A stretch of 64,000 nt of DNA from Eubacterium_U album (GCF_025336545.1 NZ_JAODBU010000003.1:1-64000), one strand, 5' to 3'; shown: positions 53,898 to 63,242, counted from the stretch's first letter. The notes: generated from the sequence alone by a model not told the origin. Program-made: numbers and translations.

Positions 53898-53962
53898 GAA
53901 CACCGATATGTTAATAAGATTAGGAATTTAATCTTTAGATGTTAATATATCGGTGTTTTTAA
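53898..53962 (+). terminator. Terminator of the lipoprotein gene
   Basis: AACACCGATATGTTAA / TTAATATATCGGTGTT with inner AT-rich pairing (AAGATTA...TAATCTT), followed by TTT and AATT. Confidence 0.85.
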
Positions 53963-54163
53963 TTGTTAAAAAAAGAAAAGTAACTACTGACAATTTAATA
54001 TATTAGGAATTTATGGAAAGAAAATAGATAATAAAATTAATGATGTTAGTATAAGGAAAATTAATTAAATTTATATAATGAAAAAATATGACTGTTAACT
54101 ATTAATAAAATAAAAAATAATAAAAACGTTTCTAAAATAATAATACTTTCATAAAAATGCGTA
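53963..54163. other. AT-rich spacer, nothing recognised
   Basis: About 200 bases, almost all A and T, between a terminator and the promoter at 54164. No ORF with a ribosome site and no repeat stands out. Confidence 0.5.
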
Positions 54164-54192
54164 TTGTAATGTTTTTATTTAAGTGGTAAGAT
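54164..54192 (+). promoter_or_regulatory. Extended -10 promoter for the REC-GGDEF leader
   Basis: TTGTAA (54164-54169), 17 bases, TAAGAT (54187-54192) preceded by TGG. This gives a 5' leader of about 230 bases before the ATG at 54429. Confidence 0.55.
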
Positions 54193-54321
54193 TAATGAAA
54201 ATAGCTTTAAATAAGCTTACATAATACACTACTATCATATATAACAAAATGTTTTGGGGAAGACATTATTACTGAACACAATTTTTATATGTAGTTAGAA
54301 GATAAAACTATTTATGAGAGA

Positions 54322-54362
54322 GAAACCGGCACTTTGTAGGGAAGAGTGTCGGATTTTTTATT
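54322..54362 (+). terminator. Leader terminator before the REC-GGDEF gene
   Basis: CCGGCACT / AGTGTCGG stem with an 11-base loop, followed by ATTTTTTATTT. It lies inside the predicted leader, so it may be an attenuator or the end of a short RNA. Confidence 0.7.
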
Positions 54363-54428
54363 TCATTTGGGAAAAACCAAATATAGGAGAAGAGATAAGT
54401 TCGATAAATAGGGGAGGTAAATTAAATA

Positions 54429-55730
54429 ATGGATACAATGCTTATTGTAGATGACAATGAGATTGATAGAAATATCATTGCTAATTATTTTGCAGAAGAT
54501 TTTATGATTCTGGAGGCACAAAGTGGAGAAGAGTGCTTTAGAATTTTAAAAGAGTACAAATATAATATTGATATTGTATTATTGGATAACTGGTTACCTG
54601 ATATGACAGGTGTGGATATTCTTAAGGAAAGAAAGTTAGATCAAAGATTTGCAGATATTCCTGTTATTATTGTTACAGTTAACAATGATTCAGCAAATTT
54701 AATCGAAGCTTTTAAAAATGGAGCAGATGATTACATAACAAAGCCGCTTGTAAGGGAAGTAATTAAGGCACGTGTAAGCAATGTTTTGATTGCTACAAGA
54801 AAATACGCAGAAATACAAAAGAAAAACAGAGAATTGTCAGAACTTTCCGAACTTGATCAGATGACAGGGTTATATAATAAGATGACAACTGTTAATAAAA
54901 TTAATAACCGGCTTTATGAACATAAGAATCATATAGGTGCAATTATTGTTGTTGATATGGATGATTTTAAATATATAAATGATAGTGAAGGACATTTGAT
55001 TGGTGACCATGCAATAAAACGTGTATCTAGAATATTGAAGGATAACTTTAGAAAAGAAGACATAATAGGTCGAATTGGCGGAGATGAATTTGTTGTATTT
55101 TTAAATGATATTCCGGATAAAGAGATTGCCAGAAGAAAGGCAAGAGATATAATTAGAATATTTAAAGTAAAGAAAAGTACAGTGATTAAAGGAAGAACTA
55201 CTGTAAGTGTCGGATTAGCATTTGCTGATAATGGAACAAATGATTATAAAGAATTATTTGACAGAGCTGATAAAGCTTTAGCAGAAGCAAAGAAATATGG
55301 TAAAGCATGTTACCATGAATATGGCGTGGATGATTATGGTACTTATGAAGAAAAAAGAGAAAGCGTTATTGTATACAGTAAAAGCCGAACCATATGTCAT
55401 GCGATAGATAAGGCAATCAGTAGCAAATATAACGTGATTGAAGTTATTTCATCAGACGAAATAGATAAAGTTATAAAGCAACAGCGCGAAATTAGGATTA
55501 TAATTGCGGATTTATCAAATGATGAAGATGATGGAAAATTAATTATGGATTATTTAGATAATAATAAGGATATAGCAGGTATTCCTAAGATTGCAGTTTG
55601 CAAGGAAAGCAATATCGAGCAGTGTAAGATAGCAATTCAGGGAGGCGTTGTTGATTTGATGATGGAACCTATTGAAAAAGATATTGTGAGAAGAAGAGTA
55701 TCAAGAATAATTAAAGATGAGGAAAAGTAA
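54429..55730 (+). CDS. REC-GGDEF-REC diguanylate cyclase
   Basis: A 433-aa response regulator that should make c-di-GMP. Residues 1-~120 are a receiver domain (LIVDDNEID acidic pair, VLLDNWLPDMTG acceptor, conserved Lys in YITKPL). Residues ~140-300 are a GGDEF domain with an intact RIGGDEF near 215-221 and an RKED inhibitory site five residues before it, so product feedback is likely. Residues ~315-433 form a second receiver-like fold (VIVYSKSRTICHAID, IIADLSNDEDDG) without a clear acidic pair. GGGGAGG is 11 bases before the ATG. No kinase gene is adjacent. Confidence 0.92.
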   Translation: MDTMLIVDDNEIDRNIIANYFAEDFMILEAQSGEECFRILKEYKYNIDIVLLDNWLPDMTGVDILKERKLDQRFADIPVIIVTVNNDSANLIEAFKNGADDYITKPLVREVIKARVSNVLIATRKYAEIQKKNRELSELSELDQMTGLYNKMTTVNKINNRLYEHKNHIGAIIVVDMDDFKYINDSEGHLIGDHAIKRVSRILKDNFRKEDIIGRIGGDEFVVFLNDIPDKEIARRKARDIIRIFKVKKSTVIKGRTTVSVGLAFADNGTNDYKELFDRADKALAEAKKYGKACYHEYGVDDYGTYEEKRESVIVYSKSRTICHAIDKAISSKYNVIEVISSDEIDKVIKQQREIRIIIADLSNDEDDGKLIMDYLDNNKDIAGIPKIAVCKESNIEQCKIAIQGGVVDLMMEPIEKDIVRRRVSRIIKDEEK

Positions 55731-55820
55731 ATACTAACCATAATATAGTTAGTAATATTCATTTTTAATTTTAATCCAAGCTTTAATAATTAGTTGAATA
55801 AATCCTGAAAATAAATATGA

Positions 55821-55870
55821 AATCTTCGAAAAAGAGGAGGCAATAACCAAATCTTTTTCGGGGATTTTTT
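55821..55870 (+). terminator. Terminator after the REC-GGDEF gene
   Basis: AATCTTCGAAAAAGA / TCTTTTTCGGGGATT, fifteen pairs with two G-T, then TTTTT. It ends directly at the promoter of the symporter gene. Confidence 0.85.
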
Positions 55871-55871
55871 A

Positions 55872-55935
55872 TTGACAAAAAGAGGATGTTATGTGATAAT
55901 AACTTTAATGCTTTAAAGCGTAACGGTTTAAAGCG
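55872..55935 (+). promoter_or_regulatory. Symporter promoter with paired TTTAAAGCG sites
   Basis: TTGACA (55872-55877), 17 bases, GATAAT (55895-55900) preceded by TGT. Just downstream of the expected start lie GCTTTAAAGC (55910-55919, a perfect palindrome) and GGTTTAAAGC (55925-55934), 15 bases apart. This looks like an operator where a repressor would block initiation. Confidence 0.5.
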
Positions 55936-55971
55936 ACGATAAAGGTATGTAACTAAAAGTGGAGGAACAAA

Positions 55972-57498
55972 ATGTTAGTTAAAGTTTTATTATTGATTGT
56001 ATTTTTTGCAGTCATGATTGGAATTGGTGTGTATACAAGAAAGCATGCCACAGATGTTAACGGGTTTGTATTGGGTTCAAGATCTGCAGGACCATGGATT
56101 ACAGCATTTGCATATGGAACATCGTATTTTTCAGCAGTTGTTTTTGTAGGATATGCAGGACAGTTTGGTTGGAAATATGGTATTGCTTCTACATGGATTG
56201 GACTTGGTAATGCCATACTTGGTAGTTTGTTAGCATGGTTTGTATTAGGTAGAAGAACAAGAGTTATGACTCAGCATATAGATGCTAAGACAATGCCTGA
56301 TTATTTTGGAAAAAGATATAACAGTGATGCACTTAAAATAGCAGCCAGTGTTATCACATTTGTATTCTTAATTCCATATACAGCATCTGTATATAATGGT
56401 CTTTCAAGATTATTTGGAATGGCATTTGACATAACATATAGTACAGTAGTTATTATCATGGCAGTACTTACAGGACTTTATGTAATTCTTGGCGGATATA
56501 TGGCAACAGCAATCAATGACTTTATTCAGGGGATTGTAATGTTGTTTGGTATTTGTGCAGTTATTTATTCAGTATTAAACGGACAGGGTGGATTTTACAG
56601 CTCATTGTCAAAACTTGCAGCACAGGTGCCTGTAGAGGGAGACGTAATCAAAGTTGCAGGTGACGGAATATTTGCATCATTTTTTGGACCTGATCCATTA
56701 AATCTTTTAGGAGTAATTATTTTAACTTCATTAGGAACATGGGGACTTCCTCAGATGGTTGGTAAATTCTATGCGATTAAAAGTGAAAAATCAATCAAGA
56801 CAGGTATGATAGTTTCAACTGCATTTGCAGTAGTTGTTTCAGGTGGATGTTATTTCTTAGGAGGATTTGGAAGATTATTCTCTGATAAAATTGATATTGC
56901 AACCGGTGGATATGATTCAATTATCCCTACAATGCTTTCAACACTTCCTGATATATTAATAGGTATTGTAATTGTGTTAGTATTATCAGCTTCAATGTCA
57001 ACACTTTCCTCATTGGTACTTACATCAAGTTCAACAATTACAATTGACTTTTTGGGAACAACGGTATTAAAGAAAACGGCAGAAAAGAAACAGGTATTAC
57101 TTATGAAAATTTTCGTAGTAGTATTTGTAGCAATTTCAGTAATTATCGCATTAAATAAAGATAGTATTCCTAATATTGCTCAGCTTATGGGTTACTCATG
57201 GGGAGCTTTAGCAGGAGCATTCCTTGCGCCATTTATGTATGGATTATATTGGAAGAAAGTTACAAAGGCTTCTGTATGGGCAAGTTTTATTTTCAGCATC
57301 ATAGTTACTGTGACAAATATGATTTGGGGCTACATACAGTCACCAATTAATGCAGGTGCATTTACAATGCTTGTAAGTTTAATCCTTGTACCTGTTATAA
57401 GTTTAATAACACCTAAGATGAAAAAAGAAGAAACAGATAAATTATTTGAATGCTTTGAAGAAAAGGTAGAAGTTCCTGTAAAGGATGCTTTGGATTAA
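55972..57498 (+). CDS. Sodium:solute symporter family protein
   Basis: A 508-aa SSS-family transporter with about 13 membrane segments. Typical features are the early GSRSAGPWITAFAYGTSYFS stretch (first sodium-site helix), the long helix with GGYMATAINDFIQGIVM, and LSASMSTLSSLVLTSSSTI. It resembles PutP/YcgO-like carriers; the solute cannot be named. GGAGG is six bases before the ATG. Single gene with its own promoter and possible operator. Confidence 0.9.
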   Translation: MLVKVLLLIVFFAVMIGIGVYTRKHATDVNGFVLGSRSAGPWITAFAYGTSYFSAVVFVGYAGQFGWKYGIASTWIGLGNAILGSLLAWFVLGRRTRVMTQHIDAKTMPDYFGKRYNSDALKIAASVITFVFLIPYTASVYNGLSRLFGMAFDITYSTVVIIMAVLTGLYVILGGYMATAINDFIQGIVMLFGICAVIYSVLNGQGGFYSSLSKLAAQVPVEGDVIKVAGDGIFASFFGPDPLNLLGVIILTSLGTWGLPQMVGKFYAIKSEKSIKTGMIVSTAFAVVVSGGCYFLGGFGRLFSDKIDIATGGYDSIIPTMLSTLPDILIGIVIVLVLSASMSTLSSLVLTSSSTITIDFLGTTVLKKTAEKKQVLLMKIFVVVFVAISVIIALNKDSIPNIAQLMGYSWGALAGAFLAPFMYGLYWKKVTKASVWASFIFSIIVTVTNMIWGYIQSPINAGAFTMLVSLILVPVISLITPKMKKEETDKLFECFEEKVEVPVKDALD

Positions 57499-57675
57499 TA
57501 AAAATATAAAAATAATTTTTGAGAATTCAGGTAAATTGAAAATATAGAAAGTCTTTAGTCATTGACTTACATAAAATCTCTGTTTATAATTTTATGGTGA
57601 GCGTAAGCTTAGATACATAAAATAGAATAAACTGTTCAACAACACAAGGGCAGAAGAAAATGGAGGAGTACAATA

Positions 57676-58548
57676 ATGCAGGAATTTAAACCGGTAAAAG
57701 AAGGAAAAGTACGTGAGATTTACGATAATGGAGACAATATGATTATTGTTGCAACAGACAGAATCTCAGCATTTGATGACATCTTAAAGAACAAGATTAC
57801 AGACAAGGGTGCGGTTTTAACACAGATGTCAAAATTTTGGTTTGATTATACAAAGGATGTTGTTCCTAACCATATGGTATCAACAGATGTTAAAGATATG
57901 CCGGAATTTTTCCAGAATGACAAATTTGCTGGCAGAAGTATGATGTGTAAGAAGTTAGAAATGCTTCCAATCGAATGTATCGTTCGTGGATACATTACAG
58001 GAAGTGGTTGGGCAAGTTACAAGGAAAATGGAACAGTTTGCGGAATAAAACTTCCTGAAGGTCTTGTAGAATCAGATAAGTTGCCTGAACCAATTTATAC
58101 ACCAAGTACAAAGGCAGAAATCGGACTCCATGATGAAAATATTTCATTTGAACAGAGTGTAGAAGTACTAGAAAAAGCATATCCTGGAAAAGGTGCAGAA
58201 TATGCAGAAAAGATTAAAGATTGCACAATTGCTTTATATAAGAAATGTGCAGAATATGCTTTAAGCAAAGGAATCATTATTGCAGATACTAAATTTGAAT
58301 TTGGTTTAGATGAAAATGGAAACGTAGTAATTGGTGATGAAATGTTAACACCTGACAGCTCACGTTTCTGGCCACTCGAAGGATATAAACCGGGACAGGG
58401 ACAGCCTTCATTTGATAAGCAGTACGTAAGAGACTGGTTAAAAGCTAACCCTGACAATGATTTACTTCTTCCGGATGAAGTTGTTGAAAAGACAGTTGCT
58501 AAATATAAAGAAGCATATGAATTATTAACAGGTGAAAAATTTGCATAG
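57676..58548 (+). CDS. purC: SAICAR synthase
   Basis: Joins aspartate to CAIR in purine synthesis; 290 aa. It begins with the family KPVKEGKVREIYDNGDNMII (phosphate loop), followed by ATDRISAFDDIL, ECIVRGYITGSGW and GDEMLTPDSSRFW. The length suits the longer, eukaryote-like PurC group. GGAGG lies before the ATG. No other purine gene and no purine riboswitch is visible upstream. Confidence 0.96.
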   Translation: MQEFKPVKEGKVREIYDNGDNMIIVATDRISAFDDILKNKITDKGAVLTQMSKFWFDYTKDVVPNHMVSTDVKDMPEFFQNDKFAGRSMMCKKLEMLPIECIVRGYITGSGWASYKENGTVCGIKLPEGLVESDKLPEPIYTPSTKAEIGLHDENISFEQSVEVLEKAYPGKGAEYAEKIKDCTIALYKKCAEYALSKGIIIADTKFEFGLDENGNVVIGDEMLTPDSSRFWPLEGYKPGQGQPSFDKQYVRDWLKANPDNDLLLPDEVVEKTVAKYKEAYELLTGEKFA

Positions 58549-58570
58549 TTTGATATGTATATAAACCTTT

Positions 58571-58634
58571 AAAATCCCCATAAAATTTGATTGTGCGATT
58601 TAAAAGCATAATTGAATTTTATGGGGATTTTTTT
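58571..58634 (+). terminator. Terminator of purC, overlapping the next ORF
   Basis: AAAATCCCCATAAAATT / AATTTTATGGGGATTTT stem followed by TTT. Its right arm and loop are also the first codons of the Rpn-like ORF. Confidence 0.85.
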
Positions 58635-59390
58635 GCAAAAGTGATGAGTGATAAGAGATTATGTAAACCATTGTTAGAAAGCATATTAAATATAAAAATA
58701 AGAGACATAGAATATGTAGATTATGAAGAAACAATTCAGATGACAATAAAATCAAAAGGAATAAGATTAGATATATATGTTGAGGATGATAATAATACAG
58801 TGTTTAATCTTGAAATGCAGACAACAGCGTATAAAGAATTACCAAAAAGATCAAGATATTATCAGGGAGTTATAGATCTAAACATGATTGAAAAAGGTGA
58901 GCCATATGATATACTTAAAGAAAGTTATGTCATATTTATCTGCACATTTGATTTCTTTGGAAAGAACAAATGTATTTATGAGTTTGAAAACTTATGTATA
59001 GATGATTGTGGAATTAAACTTAATGATGGAACGCATAAGATATTTTTAAACACAAAAGGGGATAAAAAAGGCATAAATAAAGAACTGAAATCATTATTGG
59101 AATATTTTGATGGCAAAGAACCGGAAAGTGATTTGACAAAACAAATTGATGAAAAGGTAATTGCAGTCAGAAAAAATACGAGATGGAGGCGAGAGTATAT
59201 GTCGTTACAGATGGAGATGAATCTGAAATATAGAGAGGGATTGAAGGCTGGAGAGGCAAAGGGTCAGGAGAATATAAACAAACTTAACACTATATTATTA
59301 GCAGAAAAAAGATATGACGATTTAGAAAAATCTGCTAAAGATATTGAATATCAGAACAAGTTAATGAAAGAGTATAAGATTATAGAGTAA
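58587..59390 (+). CDS. Rpn/PD-(D/E)XK nuclease-family protein, 5' end doubtful
   Basis: About 267 aa of the Rpn family (recombination-promoting nuclease / putative transposase). The typical DFFAKVMSDKRLCKPLLESIL opening, the nuclease core RLDIYVEDDN and NLEMQT (acid plus Glu-x-Gln) and KRSRYYQGVIDL are present, and the helical C-terminus is normal. The first codon in frame is TTG 58587 inside the purC terminator, without a ribosome site; ATG 58645 or so is the next option. The gene may have lost its own 5' end and promoter. Such genes behave like mobile accessory genes; no terminal repeats were seen. Confidence 0.75.
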   Translation: MIVRFKSIIEFYGDFFAKVMSDKRLCKPLLESILNIKIRDIEYVDYEETIQMTIKSKGIRLDIYVEDDNNTVFNLEMQTTAYKELPKRSRYYQGVIDLNMIEKGEPYDILKESYVIFICTFDFFGKNKCIYEFENLCIDDCGIKLNDGTHKIFLNTKGDKKGINKELKSLLEYFDGKEPESDLTKQIDEKVIAVRKNTRWRREYMSLQMEMNLKYREGLKAGEAKGQENINKLNTILLAEKRYDDLEKSAKDIEYQNKLMKEYKIIE

Positions 59391-59473
59391 AGGGCGAAAC
59401 ATTATATGTAAGAGTGATTAACCTGATATAATTATTATTCTAACAGACAAAGATTAAAAGAATATTATACAAC

Positions 59474-59531
59474 GAAAAAATCCGGAATTAGAGGTGCGAA
59501 TAAAGCAATCTAATTCCGGATTTTTTTTTGC
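59474..59531 (+). terminator. Terminator after the Rpn-like gene
   Basis: AAATCCGGAATTAGA / TCTAATTCCGGATTT stem, then seven or more T. Strong. Confidence 0.9.
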
Positions 59532-59659
59532 AAATATGTAAGAAAAATGCAGGGGTCAGTTTGTGAAAAAAATAAAAAATTTATCTGGTATAGTATTAGT
59601 AAAGAAAGCAAAAATGGGGACTTAACAATGGTTGAGATTTAAATAAATGTAATATAAGT

Positions 59660-59690
59660 CAGGCAGAATTCATTTTGAATTCTGCCTTGT
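59660..59690 (+). terminator. Second hairpin before the Sel1 gene
   Basis: AGGCAGAATTC / GAATTCTGCCT with ATTTT loop and TGTTG tail. With the terminator at 59474-59531 it frames 130 bases that hold no convincing gene. Confidence 0.6.
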
Positions 59691-59735
59691 TGTGAATATA
59701 AATATGATATAATAAACATAGGAAAGGGGACATTA

Positions 59736-60839
59736 ATGAACGTACAACGTATTTTAGATGAAAAGATAAAAAATTATACACAAAATAACGGACAGAAATT
59801 GATTGAACAGACATTGTGGAATAATTCAACAGTAGTTTATACAATAGAAGATAAGCAGAATATGGAAATGTCCCTTATCGCAATTTATTTAGAAAAAGAA
59901 AAAGCATATTTAAAAGATACAATAGAAAAAATATGCGAGGATAGTAAAAAAACAGAATATTTGGTAAAGTGCAACCAATGGACAACAGAAAAGCTTAATG
60001 AAGGACAGATAATAGTTATTGAAACAGAAAAGATTACAACATTGATTGAAATGGCTTTAGATGAAAATATTACTTTGGCTGACAATACGGAAGAGGAAAA
60101 GAAAATCTGGCTATGTAATCTCATGGAAAACGTAACTGAATGCGTAGAATATATAATAAAAAAATATCCCGGATTTAATATTTACATAAATAATGAAGAA
60201 ATTTGTGTTAATGAAGTCGGACAGGGAAAAATATTACTGTTTGATTTAATAAATAATGAAATAAAAACAAATAATGAAGCATACGAAATTGTTACTATTT
60301 TTAAACAAGTAGCAAATGGTATGAACATAAAGTTCAGTATAAAAATCCAGGAACAGAAGATAGAAAATTTACGTAAGGAATGCCTTGAATATATTGAGAG
60401 ACATAAGCGTAAAAATGAGAAAGATAAAAAAATATATAAAGAGAATATAAAAAAAGCAAATAATGGAAATAAAGAATCAGAATTTGTAATTGGTTATTTA
60501 TATGAAAATGGACGTGGCGTACCTCAAAATATAAATGAAGCCGTAAAATGGTATAGAAAATCGGCAAAAAAGAAATATACAAAGGCGCTTAATAATCTTG
60601 CTTATCTTTATCAAAATGGGAACGGTGTAGAAAAAGACATAAGAAAAGCAGAAGAATTATTAAAAATGTCAGCAAAACAAGGTGATAACGTCGCGTGTTT
60701 AAATTTAGGGATTTTATATCAGACAAATAATGAAATAAATATGGAAAACGCAAAATTCTGGTATAAAAAAGCAATGAATAAAGGGAATGAAGTAGCTGAA
60801 AGAATGTACAAGAGAATTCGTGAAAAAGAGAATTTATAA
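59736..60839 (+). CDS. Sel1-repeat protein
   Basis: A 367-aa cytosolic protein. Residues ~1-200 are unrecognised and rich in Glu, Lys, Ile and Asn. Residues ~243-360 are three Sel1/TPR-like repeats (ESEFVIGYLYENGRGVPQNI, ALNNLAYLYQNGNGVEKDI, ACLNLGILYQTNNEINME). Sel1 proteins act as adaptors. GGAAAGGGGAC precedes the ATG. It opens a run of genes leading to a Ser/Thr kinase (HTH-type protein, secreted protein, kinase), which suggests a shared signalling role. Confidence 0.82.
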   Translation: MNVQRILDEKIKNYTQNNGQKLIEQTLWNNSTVVYTIEDKQNMEMSLIAIYLEKEKAYLKDTIEKICEDSKKTEYLVKCNQWTTEKLNEGQIIVIETEKITTLIEMALDENITLADNTEEEKKIWLCNLMENVTECVEYIIKKYPGFNIYINNEEICVNEVGQGKILLFDLINNEIKTNNEAYEIVTIFKQVANGMNIKFSIKIQEQKIENLRKECLEYIERHKRKNEKDKKIYKENIKKANNGNKESEFVIGYLYENGRGVPQNINEAVKWYRKSAKKKYTKALNNLAYLYQNGNGVEKDIRKAEELLKMSAKQGDNVACLNLGILYQTNNEINMENAKFWYKKAMNKGNEVAERMYKRIREKENL

Positions 60840-60898
60840 ATAAAATTTACAAAAAAGAAAGCGTGCAATTTTTCATGGACAGGAAAAAGGGAGAAAAA

Positions 60899-61996
60899 AT
60901 GAAACATGTAAATACTACAGAAATGTATTTTAAAGTCATTAACTGTGAAGAGGCTGATGAATTAAAAGAAATAATTAATAAATACAGTCCGTACTACTCG
61001 AATTGGAGAGATTATGTAAATAATGTAATGCTAAGCAATGGACTATCTTACGAAAAATTAGGTAAAATATGTGGATTTAGCAAAAATACTATTAAATCAT
61101 GGGCAAAAAGTAACAAAGTGCCAAAATCCAGAGAAAGTTTTATAAAATTTGGAATGGGATTAAGATATAATTTTCAGGAAATTAATTTTATTTTACAAAG
61201 ATATGGGAAATATCCTAAACTGTATTCTAAATCATTAGAAGATGCAATCTGCATTTACGTCATATCTCATTATCCTAAGGACGAAAATGTAAATGCGTAT
61301 GAAACTTATTTGAATATGAAGGAAAAATTCCTGGATGTATTAAAAACAAAAAATAAAAGAAGATATTTAAATGATTCAAAAAATAAAACAATAGATGTTG
61401 AGCAAATAATAATAAATATGTCAGATGATGAAGAACTTTTTGATTTCATTAGAAAAAATGAAGTAGAGTTTTTTAATAGTTACTATAAACTGATAGATTA
61501 TATTGAATCATACGTTAAGGCTGAAAGCGTAGGAGGTTCTTACCATAGTCTTGTAAAAGATGAAAATTTGGACAAAGGATTTGAAAAGATGATTTCAAAT
61601 TTAAAGAACTGGGGAGAGGTGCCAAACAGAAACAGGCTTATAGCACTTGGAATAAAATTGAATATGACAGGACCCGAAATAAATCAGCTTTTAAATTATG
61701 CAAATATGGAAAAACTATGTCCTAAAGATAAGATAGAGTGTATAATATTATATGTATTAGCAAATATTGATATTGCAAATCCATATTATCAGATAAATCA
61801 CATGTCTATTGCGACACAATATACAGAAAATCCGGAAATGAAAAATAAATGCGAACGTCTTCTTATGGAATTGACAGGACTTAGAGAATCTGAGGAAATA
61901 AGAGAAGACGTAGAATTTTATATAAAAGATGCATTGGAATCCTTAGATATGGAAGATGAAGAAAATGGAATTTTGCAACTGTTTTTGGAAGGATAG
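60899..61996 (+). CDS. Internally duplicated HTH-type protein
   Basis: About 365 aa. The first half has an XRE-like helix-turn-helix (SNGLSYEKLGKICGFSKNTI, then KSWAKSNKVPKSRE). The following block VPKSRESFIKFGMGLRYNFQ... INFILQRYG... AICIYVISH is repeated in the second half as VPNRNRLIALGIKLNMTGPE... INQLLNYAN... CIILYVLAN, so the protein looks duplicated; the second copy has lost the recognisable HTH. ATG 60899 with AGGGAG is chosen over the upstream in-frame codon. No known family name. It lies between the Sel1 gene and the secreted protein gene. Confidence 0.65.
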   Translation: MKHVNTTEMYFKVINCEEADELKEIINKYSPYYSNWRDYVNNVMLSNGLSYEKLGKICGFSKNTIKSWAKSNKVPKSRESFIKFGMGLRYNFQEINFILQRYGKYPKLYSKSLEDAICIYVISHYPKDENVNAYETYLNMKEKFLDVLKTKNKRRYLNDSKNKTIDVEQIIINMSDDEELFDFIRKNEVEFFNSYYKLIDYIESYVKAESVGGSYHSLVKDENLDKGFEKMISNLKNWGEVPNRNRLIALGIKLNMTGPEINQLLNYANMEKLCPKDKIECIILYVLANIDIANPYYQINHMSIATQYTENPEMKNKCERLLMELTGLRESEEIREDVEFYIKDALESLDMEDEENGILQLFLEG

Positions 61997-61999
61997 GAA

Positions 62000-63226
62000 A
62001 TGCTAAATATAACTAGAAGTTTAAAATATATAATAAAAAAATATAATAAGATACTATATCTTAATATATATATGTTAGTTATTATAGGTTCATTATTAAT
62101 TAGCACCAAATGTAGTGCGGCGTTAAATGATATAGTGTATTTTGATTCTGATAATCAATTTTTAGAATATTTTAGTAAAAATATATATGATGAGCAAGAT
62201 GATGAGTTGAATCCTGATTTAGGATATAGATATAATGTTAAGTATTATGGATATAAGAATACAACTAGGACAAGTGATAAATTTTCTTGCTGTAAAAATA
62301 AATATAATGAAAATGTTTTGATAAAAAATATAGTACTAAATTATTCAGATAGAAAGAGAGAAGCATATGCAATAATCGCATTTGAAACAAACATTATCAA
62401 TTATAGGACTAATGATTGCAAAATATATATAAATGGAGAGTTAGAAGATAGTGTTAAACTGTATAATGTAAATAATAGAATGATTGGATATTTACGAATT
62501 GATATCTTTTCTAGATGTATTAATTATAAAGTGGAAGTTGCAACTGTTGGAAAAGATGGAGAAAAACTTAGAACTGCAGTGGAAGTGGAATTGTATTATC
62601 CTTTAGTTACAACAAAACAATTAATAAATAAAATAGAAAATACACAGGACAACAAAGGACTTAATATCGAGTGGAAAGATTTGGGAAAAGTGGAATCTTA
62701 TTATGTATTTAGATCAAAACAAAAAGATGGAATATATGAATTGATAGGAAAAAAGAATTGGCCGCTTTTTACAGATAATGATGTCAAAAAAGGAAAGACA
62801 TATTATTATCACATTTTTGCAAATTTTGTAAATGGTGAAGAATTACAGTCTGATGATGTGGAAGGGATGTTAAGACAGGTTGACAATGTTAAGACAAACA
62901 AAACAAAATTAAATAAACCTAAAATACGAATAAAAAAGAAGTCAAGAAACTGGCAGATATATTGGGGAATTATATCTGATAAAAGTACTTGTATAGAAAT
63001 TTATATGAAAAACGGTCGCGGAAAATATAAAAATTTTCGAAAAATAAACATAACAACAAATTTAAAGAAGAGGAAAAATAAAAAAGGAGCAGTAGGAATA
63101 ACAAGCTCAAGGAAATCTTTAGTAAAGGGAGTAAAATACCAATTTAAGGCAAGGACATTTTATTATAAAAAAAATGGCAAAAAAGTATCAAGTAAATGGT
63201 CGAATGTTATAAAATTAAAAGGCTGA
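62000..63226 (+). CDS. Secreted protein with Fn3-like modules
   Basis: A 408-aa exported protein. A membrane/signal segment covers residues ~18-38 (LNIYMLVIIGSLLISTKCSA). Residues ~40-200 are an unrecognised beta-rich domain with several cysteines. Residues ~205-295 (LNIEWKDLGKVESYYVFRSK, TYYYHIFANFVNGEE) and ~305-408 (WQIYWGIISDKSTCIEIYMK, YQFKARTFYYKKNGKKVSSK) form Fn3-like modules. The ATG lies three bases after the HTH gene stop, with GGAAGGATAGGAA as the ribosome site, so the two are coupled. Likely cell-surface protein; ligand unknown. Confidence 0.75.
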   Translation: MLNITRSLKYIIKKYNKILYLNIYMLVIIGSLLISTKCSAALNDIVYFDSDNQFLEYFSKNIYDEQDDELNPDLGYRYNVKYYGYKNTTRTSDKFSCCKNKYNENVLIKNIVLNYSDRKREAYAIIAFETNIINYRTNDCKIYINGELEDSVKLYNVNNRMIGYLRIDIFSRCINYKVEVATVGKDGEKLRTAVEVELYYPLVTTKQLINKIENTQDNKGLNIEWKDLGKVESYYVFRSKQKDGIYELIGKKNWPLFTDNDVKKGKTYYYHIFANFVNGEELQSDDVEGMLRQVDNVKTNKTKLNKPKIRIKKKSRNWQIYWGIISDKSTCIEIYMKNGRGKYKNFRKINITTNLKKRKNKKGAVGITSSRKSLVKGVKYQFKARTFYYKKNGKKVSSKWSNVIKLKG

Positions 63227-63242
63227 TAAAGTAACTACAGGA

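Noticed and set aside
54199..54428. c-di-GMP riboswitch upstream of the GGDEF gene
   Set aside because: No match to the conserved GEMM class I core or the class II pseudoknot pattern that I can recall; only a simple terminator hairpin is clear.
57499..57675. Purine riboswitch expected upstream of purC
   Set aside because: The three-way junction consensus and its conserved loops are not present; only an AT-rich spacer and a ribosome site are visible.
58587..59390. Complete insertion sequence around the Rpn-type gene
   Set aside because: No terminal inverted repeats or target duplication were found; the flanking hairpins are ordinary terminators with different sequences.
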